From Cymbomonas tetramitiformis (taxonomy: Eukaryota > Chlorophyta > Pyramimonadophyceae > Pyramimonadales > Pyramimonadaceae): a stretch of DNA of 64,000 nucleotides. The notes beneath the pieces were generated by a model. The model saw nothing but the letters and a program-made list of their open reading frames with translations, ran no database searches and had not been told where the DNA came from. The translations under genes and the position numbers were made by a program. Location: assembly GCA_001247695.2 (NCBI GenBank), contig LGRX02029181.1:1-64000 (forward strand). Direction: 5' to 3'. Of this stretch, positions 20,864 to 31,229 are shown piece by piece (within the stretch, counting starts at the first letter, position 1; each line of letters begins with the position of its first letter).

Positions 20864-22452
20864 AAAATAGAACGATCGACGACTCATACCTTCTCAATTC
20901 CATCCATTGGAACGAATTCCTTCCTCGCGCTTTGATATGCGATGTTCGGAATTTTGGCCTACCATGGAAGGCCTCCTACTGTGGCACAGTGTGCCACAAA
21001 TAGAGGCCCCATGGACGATTTTCGTGAATACTTCGATTATGAATCAAACGAAGTAGCTACATGTCGTAATTTTTCACGGAGAGTAACGTGACGTTCTCAG
21101 AAATTTCGTCAGATAAACGGTTGCGGTAGAAAAGCGTCGCGCTGAAAAATCTGCGAGTTGAAGAATACTTAGTTTGGCCAAAAGGAAAACGCAAGTTTCG
21201 GTAAAATTACCCAATTGAAGTGTGTGACATAGAAACATCTTGTCTCTTTCGCGCTGAGTTTTGCTGTGAAAGCAGTGCAACCCTCAGTTGCCAATTTGAG
21301 TTCCCTTTAGCGAGGGTTTCCAAGCGACGAACAAAATCTTACCTCGCGCCCTTATTTCATTCGCTTGATATATTTCCGCAAGGAAGCTGCGTTTAAGAAC
21401 GCAGTGAACGAAATCATTTCCTGCTGCTGCTGCATCTTTGACCGCAATTTTTGAAATTATCTCTGCATAGAATTCGATTTTATTTCTGCCTCCGTCGGCG
21501 CATTCTGCATTCAAATTCACCGATGACCACAACGAACAGACCGGGTGATGATGATGCATGTTTTTCTTCACTCGACTGTCAATGTCACTGAGCGAATGTT
21601 TTCCGCATGAACGGCGCATTGCGCCCGATGGGCATCATTTCGATCTCCAATCACGGGACGGCGCTTTGGTTCTTCGAGCCAAGATGCTGCCCGATGCGAC
21701 TTTCGTCATTTGTCAAATAGTGGACGACGATAGACGAATTTCGGCAGATACCAAATTGCATCGGTGGTCGGAAATTATGTAATATTTATATTTCCACGAT
21801 GATCCGCATAACTTATCCATTTGCAGCTCATCGTATAACTGTAGTATGATAACGGCCGAATATTGTATATGCTGATTTATAGGATACTGGACGGACAACA
21901 GAGAACTACAGCCGATTTCAAATTGCATCAGGCCACGGAATTTATACACTAGTTATATATTCGCGATGATTCGCAAGACTTACCGATTTGCTGCCTGCTG
22001 TACTATTGTCGTAGGATAACGGCCGAATCTTGGATACGACGATTTATAGCACGAGCTCGTTCACCGTATTTCCTTCATGTGCAACGCGAGTCACAAAAAT
22101 ATGAATTATATATTACACACGTTTCAATACGGTCGAATCCGAAAAGTGAAAATATATAAGAACGCCACGATACTCACCGATCGGTTCCGGAAAGCGCGTC
22201 CAGTGATAATTTAGTATACTCGACTGATATCGTAAACCTCGTGGATGACGTCACTCCTGAATTCTGATACGAAAAACACGTTTCATGTCATTTATACAGT
22301 CTGACGTCACTCGTGTATAATGATTCAAAAATGACTTGTCGCGAGGATTATGTTCCTAAAATGCACCCGAATCGGGTTGTGTCCCATATACTGGAGTGGC
22401 ACGATTCGAATAAATATGTTAAAAAACTGCACACTAAAAAACCCCGGATGAA

Positions 22453-23430
22453 GTCCCTTCCTGCTTGCTTCTGCGACCGACATCAACAGTTCCATAGCCC
22501 TGCGATCCATGGCCAGGCCCAGAATGCTTGCCAACTCTACGTCGTTCAGGCCATCAGCCATGCGTAGTTCACTTGCGCTGTAGCCCATGGCTCGCGCCTT
22601 CTCGTCGAGGTTCACTTCTCGGGATTCTTCCTCGGTGTCCTCACCGGCAGTGCGCACCACGGTGCCCATTCTCGCTCTTCTGAATGCTCTCGACCCTTGC
22701 GTCGCCATGATGGTGGGAAGAGCCCTCAGCGGTTCTCCTACCACGTTCACCACATAGTGAGGCGCGCGGTCTGTTCTTATCGCCGGTCTGGGCTGCCAGC
22801 CCTTGCATAAGATTGACGATACAACTCGCCCTTCTGGTCTCGCCACCTTGCTCATCACCGAGCGAAACTGGTGGATCTGGAACAGGTTACTCCAGTACGC
22901 CCGCAATCGATGTGCGTAGGTGCCTGCTTGTGCTGCATCAAAGGACACTGGTCGGCCAATGACGCTGGCAATGTACGGGAACACTTCGTCCCTGATCTTG
23001 GTCCCGGGTCTGTGCGACAACGGGGAAACGTTCTCCAGGATATAGCCTGGGGGCCTCTGCTGCTGTAGCTGCTGCAGCGTGGACAGAAGCCGAACTACTT
23101 CATAAAATAATTTGCTGTGCCTGCCATCCAGGCCTGTGAGTGTTCCAGCAGGGGAGAGATCCTGGCATGGAAACCCGCACACCATGACCCACTGGCGTCC
23201 TTGAAGAGCTCCTGCTCGTATGAAATCGGCGCTTGTCGCGTCATGCAGATCTTGGGGTAAGGCCCCAAACTCTATCGCACTGGGCGAGATAAGGTCAGGA
23301 TACCGTCTCAGTAACGCTGTGCACCTGGCTCTGGCCACTGTCTGACTGCTCGGTGATATGTCTTGATACAGGTACCGATCCACCTTCATCCCATTGCGGA
23401 GCAACATCTCTAGGCCAGCACAGAGCAGAG
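22453..23430 (-). CDS. C5-cytosine DNA methyltransferase domain of the retrotransposon
   Basis: This domain methylates cytosine in DNA. Visible motifs: motif I (CAGLEML), motif IV with the catalytic Cys (CGFPCQDLSPAG), motif VI (ILENVSPL), motif VIII (HRLRAYW), and a C-terminal block (LDEKARAMGYSASELRM...). The open frame runs uninterrupted, unlike the RT and integrase parts. A one-base shift near 23425 separates it from the RNase H frame, where the start of motif I (YEPCGGL) remains. It was probably translated as part of the polyprotein. C5 methyltransferases inside gypsy-type retrotransposons are known from dinoflagellates and charophyte algae (Symbiodinium, Klebsormidium). The 5.0-kb insertion follows directly. 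Confidence 0.8.
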
Positions 23431-25330
23431 GCCTCCACATGGCTCATAGCACACCACACCTTCCTCTCGAGCTTGCGAGAAGAACTGCCTGCCCAGCACC
23501 CTGGTGTCCACCTTCTCAGGCTTCAAGATGCGTTCGCCTTCAAAGTACTCATTGCTGTACACAGCGGGACTCCCTTCGCCATGCGTGCCTCGTGTGGGTC
23601 TCACCAAACTCAGCGCCTTCCAAGCCGCTCTTGCTAGCCTCCCAGAGTCGACCACCAGCTCGGGTAGGTCTGTGTCGAACATGTCCCCGTGATTGCACTC
23701 CAATTCCTCTTGATGGTGCAAATCGAATAAGCGATGCACTGGTCCCGTGCCCAGCTGCTCCATGGTGGCCATCTTGCAGTAGTTGGCAACTTGCACCTCT
23801 GGCGTCGCCTCTTCCCCTGGGGAAGTGTCTCCAGCCAGCATAAAGCACAAGCTGTCACAGAAGTCCTTCGTGTAAACTTCCCCCACGCCTGCGTGAAGCG
23901 CAGTCACCTTCTCCCTCTCATGCCTTGCTCCAGTCTCGTCTGTCGTGGACGGTAGTGGATAGCGAGATGGCACGTCGGCGTTGCTGTTCTTAGCTCCCGG
24001 GCGATATTGCACCGTGAAGTCGAACTCCTCCAGGCTGATTGCCCACCGTAGGTGCTGTCCCTGAAGGTCGGCTTTCTCCATCAAGGTGGTGAGTGGCGAG
24101 TGGTCAGTCACCAGCGTGAAGTGAACGCCATGCAAGTACTGCCTCAGCGTGCGCACTGCCCACACCACTGCAAGCATCTCACCTTTGAAGCTAGCGTACT
24201 GCCTCTCTGTCTTGCTCAAGGAACGAGAGCGAACGACTGATTGCCATGCAGATGTATTCCTTCCCATCGTCATCCTTCTGGCCCAGCACTGCGCCAATGC
24301 CATAGGTACTCCAATCAGTGTACAATATGAGGGGCCTGTCATAATCGATAGGCCTCAGACATCTCCCAGAGCAGAGCGAGTTCTTCAGGTCCTGAAGCGC
24401 TTGGTCTTGCTCCTTCCCCCAAGCTCCCTTGATATTGGTGATCTCTTTCTTGAGCAGGTCGTTGAGAGGACGGGCCATCTCAGAATAATTCGGCCCCCCC
24501 TGGCTCACCCACCAAGCCCTTATAGTAGTTCATCATGCCCAAGATGGAACGGAGCCCAGTCTTGTCCTGGGGCCTCGGAAGCTCCTGGATGGCCTTGCAC
24601 TTTGCTTCCTGCGCGCCAATGGAGTTGTGCCCAATGCGGTAGCCCAGAAAGTCCACCGTGGCTGCACCGAAGGTACTCTTGCCTGCGTGTAGTCTTATGC
24701 CAGCGTCTCCCAACGTGCGCAACACGTCCTCGACGTCCTTCAGATGCTGCTCAGGTGTGGAGTCCGTGACTGTAGACCACTACGTCCACCGTGCAATGCT
24801 GCAGGTGACGTAGCTCGTAGTCCATGATCCTTACAAACGCAGATGTTGCTCCAGCAGCCCCAAAGGGCATCGAGGTGTATTGGTACAGCTGGTTCTTCCA
24901 CCAGAACGCCGTCTTGCTCCTGTCCTCTTCCGTGGCCATAGGAATCTGGTGGAAGGCTTTGGTGGCATCCAGCGTAGTCTTGAACTTGGCCTTCGCGACC
25001 TTCTGATAAAGCTCCTCTGGCCGATGTGGCAGAGTGTTGTCCTTGAGAGAGTGTCGGTTGACGCCCCTGAGATCCACGCAGAAGCGCGTCTGGGTCCAAA
25101 GGCCAGTCTCATGATCCTTCTTGCCAGCCACGACGACGTTGCTCGCATGTCTGCAATGCTTGGCTGCGGGCTCTATGAAGCCATACTCCAGCAATTCCTT
25201 GCAGTGGATGTCAATGATCTCCTGTTCGCCCGGGCTGTACTTCCTGGGTCTCTGGTAAGCAGCCTTGGACTCGTCTATGAAAGGGATGGAGAACGTGTTG
25301 TGCTCTGCCTTGCCCTTATTATAGCCTGTC
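23410..25330 (-). pseudogene. Reverse transcriptase and RNase H, multiply frameshifted
   Basis: RT blocks are clear: ELLEYGFIEPA, TRFCVDLRGVNRHSL, TTLDATKAFHQIPM, YTSMPFGAAGATSAF. They continue through thumb sequence (FLGYRIGHNSIGAQEAKC) to RNase H (LILYTDWSTYGIGAVLGQ, SFKGEMLAVVWAVRTLRQYL, FTLVTDHSPLTTLM). Frameshifts occur near 25330, 24770, 24490 and 24300. At the YxDD site the frame reads TVDVVVYS, so one of the two catalytic aspartates is missing. This copy cannot reverse transcribe. Confidence 0.8.
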
Positions 25331-26531
25331 AGGTCGTGAGGGCTGTTGGCGAAAGTGCTCTTGCATCTGCGATTTCCTCCCAGTGCTCCTTCTTGAAGTC
25401 AGGATGTCCTCCAAACGTGGCATTGAGCTCCGTGTCGAGCCACGCTGCCTCGTCCTTGGTCACAGTCGTGTCACCCAGAGGCTGAAGCTCGTCCAGCACG
25501 GTGTACGGCAAGACCTCATCCTGCTCCGCGACGTTGGCTTCCCAGCCCGGCTCCCATTGCCTCGACGACTGCTGAGCCTCCCAAGAAGTGCAGGGCGACG
25601 CACCCCAGGCACTCTGTGTGGGTGGCATGGCACCATGCGCAGGCACACTCTCCGCCAGCTTGCCAGCGACCCACAAGATTCCGCACAAAAGCAGAAAAAA
25701 TCGCAAAATTCTGTTGAACCGCACTGCGGCTACCGGCGGGTTCGAAGCGAAGAAGCACGCCATTACTCTCCACCCCCCGTGCGTTAAGCGAGAACTCCCA
25801 CCAGCAGCAGTAAAGACCACCAGTGCAAGGACAAGCGCCAGGTAGGCGGCTTGCGCGACGCGATGTAGCTGAAGATTGCGCCGAAGCTGCGCCCAGCGCG
25901 CCGCAAAGCGAGGCTTATCCAACCTGGCCGGCAAAGCGGGCAGGTGCACACGGCCCAGCAAGAAAACTTGGGACCAGCGCAAGGATGGAACAGTCCACCC
26001 CTGACCACCTCGGCCGTCACGCACGCCCAGAGGGATGTCCACGGCATGAGAAGTGTGGTGCGCCATGTCCTCGGCATGAATACCAGCGCAGACCCAGAGC
26101 CAGGCGAGGGTCACGAGGAGGATGGCCTCAGCGCAACGCGACCAGCACGCCAGGGAAATGACCACCCCCCTGAGGGGCACCACTGTCCAATCTTTCGCAT
26201 GAACGCGGCGTACTCCGGCATAGACACCCGTAGTGCGTATGATAAGGAGCCCAGCGTACCAAACATAGGCGAGGGCCCATAGGACCCAAACGTCATAGTG
26301 CGCACGACGGGGATAACGTCGAGCAATTGACCACCATATCCGCAGCGAGTCCCAGAGCGAGGCGACGCAGCGCCACCACCAGACCTGAAAAGGGCACCAC
26401 GACAGACGCCACGCCACTGCTTCCAACATCGCCCAAATGGCGACCATGGGCACGGGACCTCGTCCCAGCCACCACCAAACCACTGCACTGCCTGCAAGCG
26501 AGATACACGCCCGCAGGACACCCGGCCTCAT
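25330..26531 (-). CDS. Hydrophobic N-terminal region fused upstream of the RT
   Basis: A 400-codon open frame whose last about 90 residues (EVLPYTVLDELQPLGD..., HPDFKKEHWEEIADA) are the linker leading into the RT. The preceding about 300 residues are Trp-rich, with around six hydrophobic stretches, for example VLWALAYVWYAGLLII, AILLVTLAWLWVCAG, YLALVLALVVFTAAG and ILRFFLLLCGILWVAG. No gag or protease motif is seen. It may be a captured membrane protein, an env-like part, or a fortuitous frame in GC-rich DNA. Confidence 0.4.
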
Positions 26532-26575
26532 GCGGACTGCCTGTGCCGGCAGCCCACGGCCACAGCGTCGGTTGC

Positions 26576-27304
26576 TCAGCAGGGCCGCCCTCCCGCTGCG
26601 CCCGGGAAGCCCTGATGAAAACGCGCTCGTCGTCGTTGCGTGTGGTCCTCAAATGTCTCCGTCACAGCACTGCATATTGAATGCGGAGAAGGCGGCGAAC
26701 GTGGGGAAGGCGGGCACCGTGAGGTGAGGTTGGCCGGCTGCCGGGATGCTTGCGGCGCGGGAACGACACGAGGGGTAGCCCCATGGCGGCCAGCAGGAGG
26801 AGCAGATACGCGCGTACCAGTGCTCGCCCTCGGTTCTCGTACAGCCACACTGCCAGACGGCTGGCGCTGCTGACGTGCAGGGCGGTCGCGGACCTCGTCC
26901 ATATTTCTCGTCCACATCTCGTCCATGTGCTCAGGCCTCACTGCCACGCGAGCGTGAAGCGCGGGCGGCGCAGCCGCTGGAAAAAGGCGCGCCTCAAGGG
27001 ATTCCAGCGCTTCCCGCACCCAGGGAGCTGCCACTTGCTTGGACCCCCACAGCATCTGCGTGAACTTGCGGCCCCCCCGCATGAGGTACTCATCCGTAAA
27101 ATGAGTCTGCCATGGCAAACACCGCGTATGATCCTCGAAGATGTAGTAAACCGGTTTGGCGTGCGGGTGCTCCTTGCAGCACAACACATGCGCGGACTGC
27201 TGCGCCACGTAAGCGCACAGCGACCCCACAATATTCCTTGCGTGCTGACCCTCACGGCCAAACTGCACCAAGTCGGAATAGGCCGACCCCACCGCCTCCA
27301 ACAA
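26576..27304 (-). CDS. Unidentified ORF, possibly gag-like or a host exon
   Basis: A 242-codon frame without a recognised domain. The first half is mixed and structured-looking (YIFEDHTRCLPWQTHFTDEY, KFTQMLWGSKQVAAPWVREA). The second half is Arg/Pro/Ala-rich and disordered. Its position just upstream of the retroelement polyprotein on the same strand would suit a gag, but no zinc knuckle is present. Confidence 0.35.
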   Translation of the reverse strand: MLEAVGSAYSDLVQFGREGQHARNIVGSLCAYVAQQSAHVLCCKEHPHAKPVYYIFEDHTRCLPWQTHFTDEYLMRGGRKFTQMLWGSKQVAAPWVREALESLEARLFPAAAPPALHARVAVRPEHMDEMWTRNMDEVRDRPARQQRQPSGSVAVREPRASTGTRVSAPPAGRHGATPRVVPAPQASRQPANLTSRCPPSPRSPPSPHSICSAVTETFEDHTQRRRARFHQGFPGAAGGRPC

Positions 27305-27360
27305 GTTGGAAGACGCTGTCTGTCCCCCCAGAGCCAGTAGTTCCGGCAGTTGGTGGGCTA

Positions 27361-28050
27361 CTTACGATGAAAAGTTCAGGGGGCAGAGGCAGTGTCATGA
27401 AATTATACAACCATCACGCGATTTTCTCTTAAAAATATATAAATTAACTTTATAGTGGAGCGCCCCCTGAAAATTGCGCCTTGCGACTACACTTCAAGAG
27501 CCCCTTAACCTCCGTTGAATACCTTTTGCTTCGTGCTGCACGGTATTCTTTTGAAGTTATTTTGATATTATTGATTGTTTACTAGTATAGTTTTCTTCGA
27601 CCTTCGCCCTCGTCGGCATCTTTGGCTAGACCTTAAGCTCCCTTAACGCCTTTGCCTTCTTTGTTCGACTTCATTCCATTCGGTAATCCCTCTTCCCTCG
27701 TCTTCAACACTACGTCTTCAACACTACGATTGACTATACTACTTCAACACTACGCAATGAAGCGTTGCGGTTTCCTTCTTTCACGTTCATCTCCAATTCC
27801 CATGTCTTCTTCACGTTTGCGCCGTTTTTAACCCTCGTTTCCCCCCCACGGAATCTCCTCGCAGGCATACAAGGAGCTCCTTTGCGTTCGCGCTTTAAAA
27901 GGTAAAATTCATTTCAGCATGTTTCAACATTGTTCGTGCCTTCACTTCGAATATCGCGTGGGTGTATAGGTGCTAACCAAGTTTCAAGAAAGGAGAGCAA
28001 GCGACATGGCCGCCAACACCGAGGTGCGCACCTTTTCACGACTCCCTTGT
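27361..28050. other. Gene-free stretch
   Basis: No convincing ORF. There is a CTTCAACACTACG direct repeat near 27700-27760 and pyrimidine-rich sequence. It could hold the lost 5' LTR of the retroelement, but no matching partner is in the window. Confidence 0.4.
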
Positions 28051-28051
28051 A

Positions 28052-28545
28052 AACCTCCGACAGATGTTCCGATAAATGCTGAAAAGGTTCACACCATGGG
28101 ACCGCGCGGGATGCCAACAAATGCGTTTGTTGTGTGAGTTTGCGCATCAAACCCAAACCCAAAGCCCATGTTCACCTCCAAAGCTCTTCGTCTATGGTAT
28201 CATTCTCCGGTGATCCTTCGGCAAAAAACCTCGGACAGATGTTCCGATAAATGCTGAAAAGGTTCACACCATGGGACCGCGCGGGATGCCAACAATTGCG
28301 TTTGTTGTGTGAGTTTGCGCATCAAACCCAAACCCAAAGCCCATGTTCACCTCCAAAGCTCTTCGTCTATGGTATCATTCTCCGGTGATCCTTCGGCAAA
28401 AAACCTCGGACAGATGTTCCGATAAATGCTGAAAAGGTTCACACCATGGGACCGCGCGGGATGCCAACAATTGCGTTTGTTGTGTGAGTTTGCGCATCAA
28501 ACCCAAACCCAAAGCCCATGTTCACCTCCAAAGCTCTTCGTCTAT
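28052..28545. repeat. 175-bp tandem repeat, about three copies, abutting the virus
   Basis: CATGGGACCGCGCGGGATGC occurs at 28095, 28270 and 28445, giving a 175-bp period. The last copy is cut off exactly where the viral terminal repeat begins. Copies are nearly identical. Confidence 0.9.
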
Positions 28546-28779
28546 GACTACATGGGAAGCGTGTAGAGGGTGAGTATCCTTATTAAATACAACTGTATTC
28601 CTTAAGTACCTTCTGTATTTTGCCAGGATTTCCCAGTATTTCGGAACGCTTCCCATGTAGTAACCACCTACGGTTATCTATGGCAAATCTGCATAAGCCG
28701 ACACCGTGACCGCCTACTTACCGCCCACGCCAGTCTTGCATCGCTCGCTTCCCCAAGCTCGCTAACATATATCTATTGT

Positions 28780-28994
28780 GTTCCAAAGTGAGAATATATT
28801 ACTATAGTATTAATCCCCGGTTTGGAACATTAGAATTTTCTGGAATTCTGCGACAATATCTGAAATTGTGTTTCTGGAATTCTGCGACAATATCTGAAAT
28901 TGTGTTTCTGGAAATCTGTGACAACCCCGCTCTTGTGTGTTATGTGTTCCGATGTGAGATTATATTACTATAGTATTAATCCCCGGTTTGGAAC
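28780..28994. repeat. Two 49-bp palindromes of the GTTCC family in the left repeat
   Basis: 28780-28828 and 28946-28994. Each starts GTTCC, ends GGAAC and has the core ATTACTATAGTATTAAT. Confidence 0.9.
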
Positions 28995-29029
28995 ATCCTA
29001 TGGCAGATCTGCACAAGCCGACACCATGT

Positions 29030-29320
29030 GTCATAATTAGAGAAGTAGTATTATAGTAAATATAAGTTTCTGTTTGTGACACAGTCCGGTGGTACACATC
29101 TGGAAATCTGCGATTTGGCTCCGGGAACAATCTTTGATTGTTCCTTTTATGGTTTGTCATAATTAGAGAAGTAGTTGAAAAAGTGAGGCAATGGTTACCT
29201 AAAATATCGGGCGTTTCATGCTTTTTTTGCGATCGCACCGGGAACAATCTTTGATTGTTCCTTTTCCTTGTCATAAACTGAGAATGGTGTATATAGTAAT
29301 TTTAAGTTTCTCTTTATGAC
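29030..29320. repeat. 51-bp GTCATAA palindromes and GGAACAATC palindromes
   Basis: GTCATAA...TTATGAC-type units at 29030-29080 and 29270-29320. 21-bp palindromes GGAACAATC-TTT-GATTGTTCC at 29124-29144 and 29241-29261. The 29270 unit ends in ATGAC, which supplies the first possible ATG of the methyltransferase at 29316. Confidence 0.9.
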
Positions 29321-30065
29321 AAAACTTGATTCCTTTTTCTCTTCCGATATCTTAATGGCGACCCAGACATTCCACGCAGATTGTTTTGACATTTTACCGA
29401 ACATTGATAGTAACTCAATTGATTTAATTATTTTAGATTTGCCTTATAATCAAACTGCTTGTAAATTTGACAATCAGATTATCGACTTGGATAAATTATG
29501 GAAACAATTGAAACGTATCGGTAAATCCCGAACGGCATATGTATTCTTTTGCACGACTCGGTTCGGACATAAGTTAATATCCAGCAACGAGAAGATGTTT
29601 AGATATGATATTGTGTGGCAGAAAACGGTCAGTTCTGGATTTTATCATTGCAATCAGATGCCACTACGCAGTCATGAGATGCTGTATATATTCTATGATA
29701 AGTTACCTACTTATAATCCACAAATGACTGACGGTAAACCGTACACACGTGTGCCGGGTAGACGCACTGAATTATATACCGGAAACAGTCCGAGAATTAA
29801 TACAACATCTGATGGTAAACGATTTCCGAAGTCTGTGATAACTATTGCGAACGGTAATCACAAAAGCAAACACCCGACGGCGAAGCCTTATGGTATATTA
29901 GAGTGGATCGTTAAAACTTATTCAAATGAGGATGACTTGATATTAGACCCATTCATGGGTATCGGTACTGTCGGTACGGTGTGTAGTGATTATGATCGCA
30001 GATTTATAGGTATAGAAATAGATCATAAATATTATTCTCAAGCTAATCGGTTGTTAACAAATTGA
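29316..30065 (+). CDS. Adenine-type (N6/N4) DNA methyltransferase
   Basis: An amino-methyltransferase with the catalytic motif DLPY (residues 41-44) ahead of the AdoMet-binding motif DPFMGIGTVG (around 211-220), which is the order of the beta class. The target recognition region lies between them. The length (249 aa) suits a stand-alone methyltransferase. No partner endonuclease is seen nearby, so it may mark viral DNA rather than form a restriction pair. ATG 29316 lies in the terminal repeat. A second ATG at 29355 (residue 14) begins just outside it and is the better start, because the first would be shared with the other terminus. Confidence 0.88.
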   Translation: MTKLDSFFSSDILMATQTFHADCFDILPNIDSNSIDLIILDLPYNQTACKFDNQIIDLDKLWKQLKRIGKSRTAYVFFCTTRFGHKLISSNEKMFRYDIVWQKTVSSGFYHCNQMPLRSHEMLYIFYDKLPTYNPQMTDGKPYTRVPGRRTELYTGNSPRINTTSDGKRFPKSVITIANGNHKSKHPTAKPYGILEWIVKTYSNEDDLILDPFMGIGTVGTVCSDYDRRFIGIEIDHKYYSQANRLLTN

Positions 30066-30177
30066 TCATTATATTGGTGTTTAATCTGCAAGCAAGATTA
30101 ATATGGTCCACAGAGTGTTCTACAAAACAGTTATCAAAGAAATCTGTGGTGCAAAGGCTACGGGTTCTGAGCTATTT

Positions 30178-30729
30178 CTATGCTACACAGCCAACTAACC
30201 AGACAAAGAGTCCCGTCATCATCGCAATAAATTGTGCATAGCAAAAGGCGGTTATCTCCACCTCATACTTCAGCAGGAACAGGTTGAGTTCCTGGTTGCC
30301 GATACACACAGCAAGCTTGCGGGCCACCTTGTCATCGCAATTGTTCCACCAACCAATGAGGTCAACTCCGAGGTGGGTGAGTTGAAACACAATTGTAAAG
30401 ATCACAGTGACAAACAGCACCCTGACGAGAATATGTTTATCCTTGATAGACCTCTGCAAGACTGCTGCCTTGCCTTCCGGCTGCATGTTCGTGTTGTCAC
30501 GGGCCCACTGCTGGGCTAAGTCAGCCTCAGATTCGTCAAAGGTAACCCCGTTGCCAAAGCCTTGCTTGCTCTTGAAACCCGCATCTACGGCTTGGTACCA
30601 ACGTGAGTACACTCCGGCTTTCGGACCTCCACGGATTGCATACAACAGTTTTTTCCCTCCGTGTCCACGGGGGCTTTTCAGACCCTCCGAGGGCTCGCCA
30701 GAAGTCTTTGCTGCCGGGGCGGATGCCAT
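30178..30729 (-). CDS. Membrane protein with a viroplasmin/RNase H1-N-like domain
   Basis: From Met at 30729 the protein has 183 residues. LYAIRGGPKAGVYSRWYQAV followed by FGNGVTFDESEADLAQQW resembles the small Cauli_VI (viroplasmin) domain, also found at the N-terminus of RNase H1, which binds RNA/DNA hybrids. Two hydrophobic helices follow (ILVRVLFVTVIFTIVFQL; ITAFCYAQFIAMMTGLFVWL). The fusion of such a domain to membrane segments is unusual. The upstream 14 codons of the longest frame look like non-coding TG-repeat and acceptor-like sequence (TGCTTATCGCAG before ATATGG). GC content is higher than in the viral core genes. Confidence 0.6.
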   Translation of the reverse strand: MASAPAAKTSGEPSEGLKSPRGHGGKKLLYAIRGGPKAGVYSRWYQAVDAGFKSKQGFGNGVTFDESEADLAQQWARDNTNMQPEGKAAVLQRSIKDKHILVRVLFVTVIFTIVFQLTHLGVDLIGWWNNCDDKVARKLAVCIGNQELNLFLLKYEVEITAFCYAQFIAMMTGLFVWLVGCVA

Positions 30730-30847
30730 ATCTGCGATAAGCAAACAAGACACATACACACACACATACACAGCAGGTTACTATAGAGTGCTCTATTATA
30801 AAAGCAAATATCGAATAATTCTATAGTGTAAAGGCTACTAAGTCTGT

Positions 30848-31138
30848 TTAACTATTGTTTCCAAGCTGAACGTTGCTAAGCACGTCCTGTGCCGTCACGT
30901 TATTGCCGAGGACACTTGACATATTGCGTTGCATACCAGGTGCCAGCCCTCCTGACACTCTCTGGCTTGCTTTCTCGAGCTTTTTGTGCGAAACGCCAAA
31001 CGGATTATTCTTGGCTTTCTTAGCACCCTCTTTGGCCACTGCCGCACGGGTCATGCGGCCCTTTTCAAGCTCTATCAGGTCCGCATCAGACAGTGGGGTG
31101 ACCTCACGGGTACGCTGTTGGGCACGTTTCTTTCCCAT
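30848..31138 (-). CDS. Small basic protein, unknown
   Basis: 96 residues from Met 31138. It is Lys/Arg/Ala-rich (MGKKRAQQRTREVTPLSDA, KEGAKKAKNNPFGVSHKKL) with a Gly/Asn-rich tail. The frame is open further upstream, but that part contains a pyrimidine tract ending TTTGCAGGT, so the internal Met is preferred. It belongs to the GC-richer minus-strand block. Confidence 0.5.
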   Translation of the reverse strand: MGKKRAQQRTREVTPLSDADLIELEKGRMTRAAVAKEGAKKAKNNPFGVSHKKLEKASQRVSGGLAPGMQRNMSSVLGNNVTAQDVLSNVQLGNNS

Positions 31139-31229
31139 ACCTGCAAACGGATGAAGGTGAGAAAGATAAGTTTTACGAATGAGCTTGCACCTGCATAAAA
31201 CACATACAGAAAGTTTCTCAGCACACACC

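Larger units (their letters stand above)
17438..22450. mobile_element. Non-autonomous DNA element, 5.0 kb, nested in the retrotransposon
   Basis: The ends are imperfect inverted repeats, CATCCGGGTTTTTT at 17438 and AAAAAACCCCGGATG ending at 22450. They are flanked by AA on both sides. Removing the element and one AA restores an open frame from the methyltransferase into the integrase. I see no credible gene inside. The interior is a patchwork of tandem and inverted repeats, listed separately where clear. A 2-bp (or degenerate 3-bp) duplication leaves the superfamily open. Confidence 0.7.
15341..26531 (-). mobile_element. Degenerate Ty3/gypsy-like retrotransposon encoding a DNA methyltransferase
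   Basis: Minus-strand pol pieces occur in the order RT, RNase H, C5 DNA methyltransferase, integrase, interrupted by frameshifts and two insertions. Integrase placed last points to the Ty3/gypsy type. Removing the 17438-22450 insertion joins the methyltransferase and integrase reading frames without loss, so they belonged to one polyprotein. The CACTA transposon ends just past the integrase stop, so it apparently inserted into this element. No LTR pair is visible in the window. Confidence 0.7.
28546..29354. repeat. PLV left terminal inverted repeat
   Basis: About 809 bp matching the reverse complement of 53641-54457. The outer end contains its own inverted repeat (ACTACATGGGAAGCG at 28547 and its complement ending near 28662), so the tip can form a hairpin. 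Inside are 34-bp repeats (TCTGGAATTCTGCGACAATA), palindromes of the 49-bp and 51-bp families, and GGAACAATC...GATTGTTCC palindromes. The repeat stops one base before an ATG of the first gene. Confidence 0.92.

Noticed and set aside
28052..28545. Possible CRISPR-like array
   Set aside because: Units are contiguous 175-bp tandem copies without variable spacers, and the genome is eukaryotic.
28776..28973. 65-codon ORF in the left terminal repeat, also at 54022-54219
   Set aside because: It is made of palindromes and 34-bp repeats and appears twice only because of the inverted repeat.
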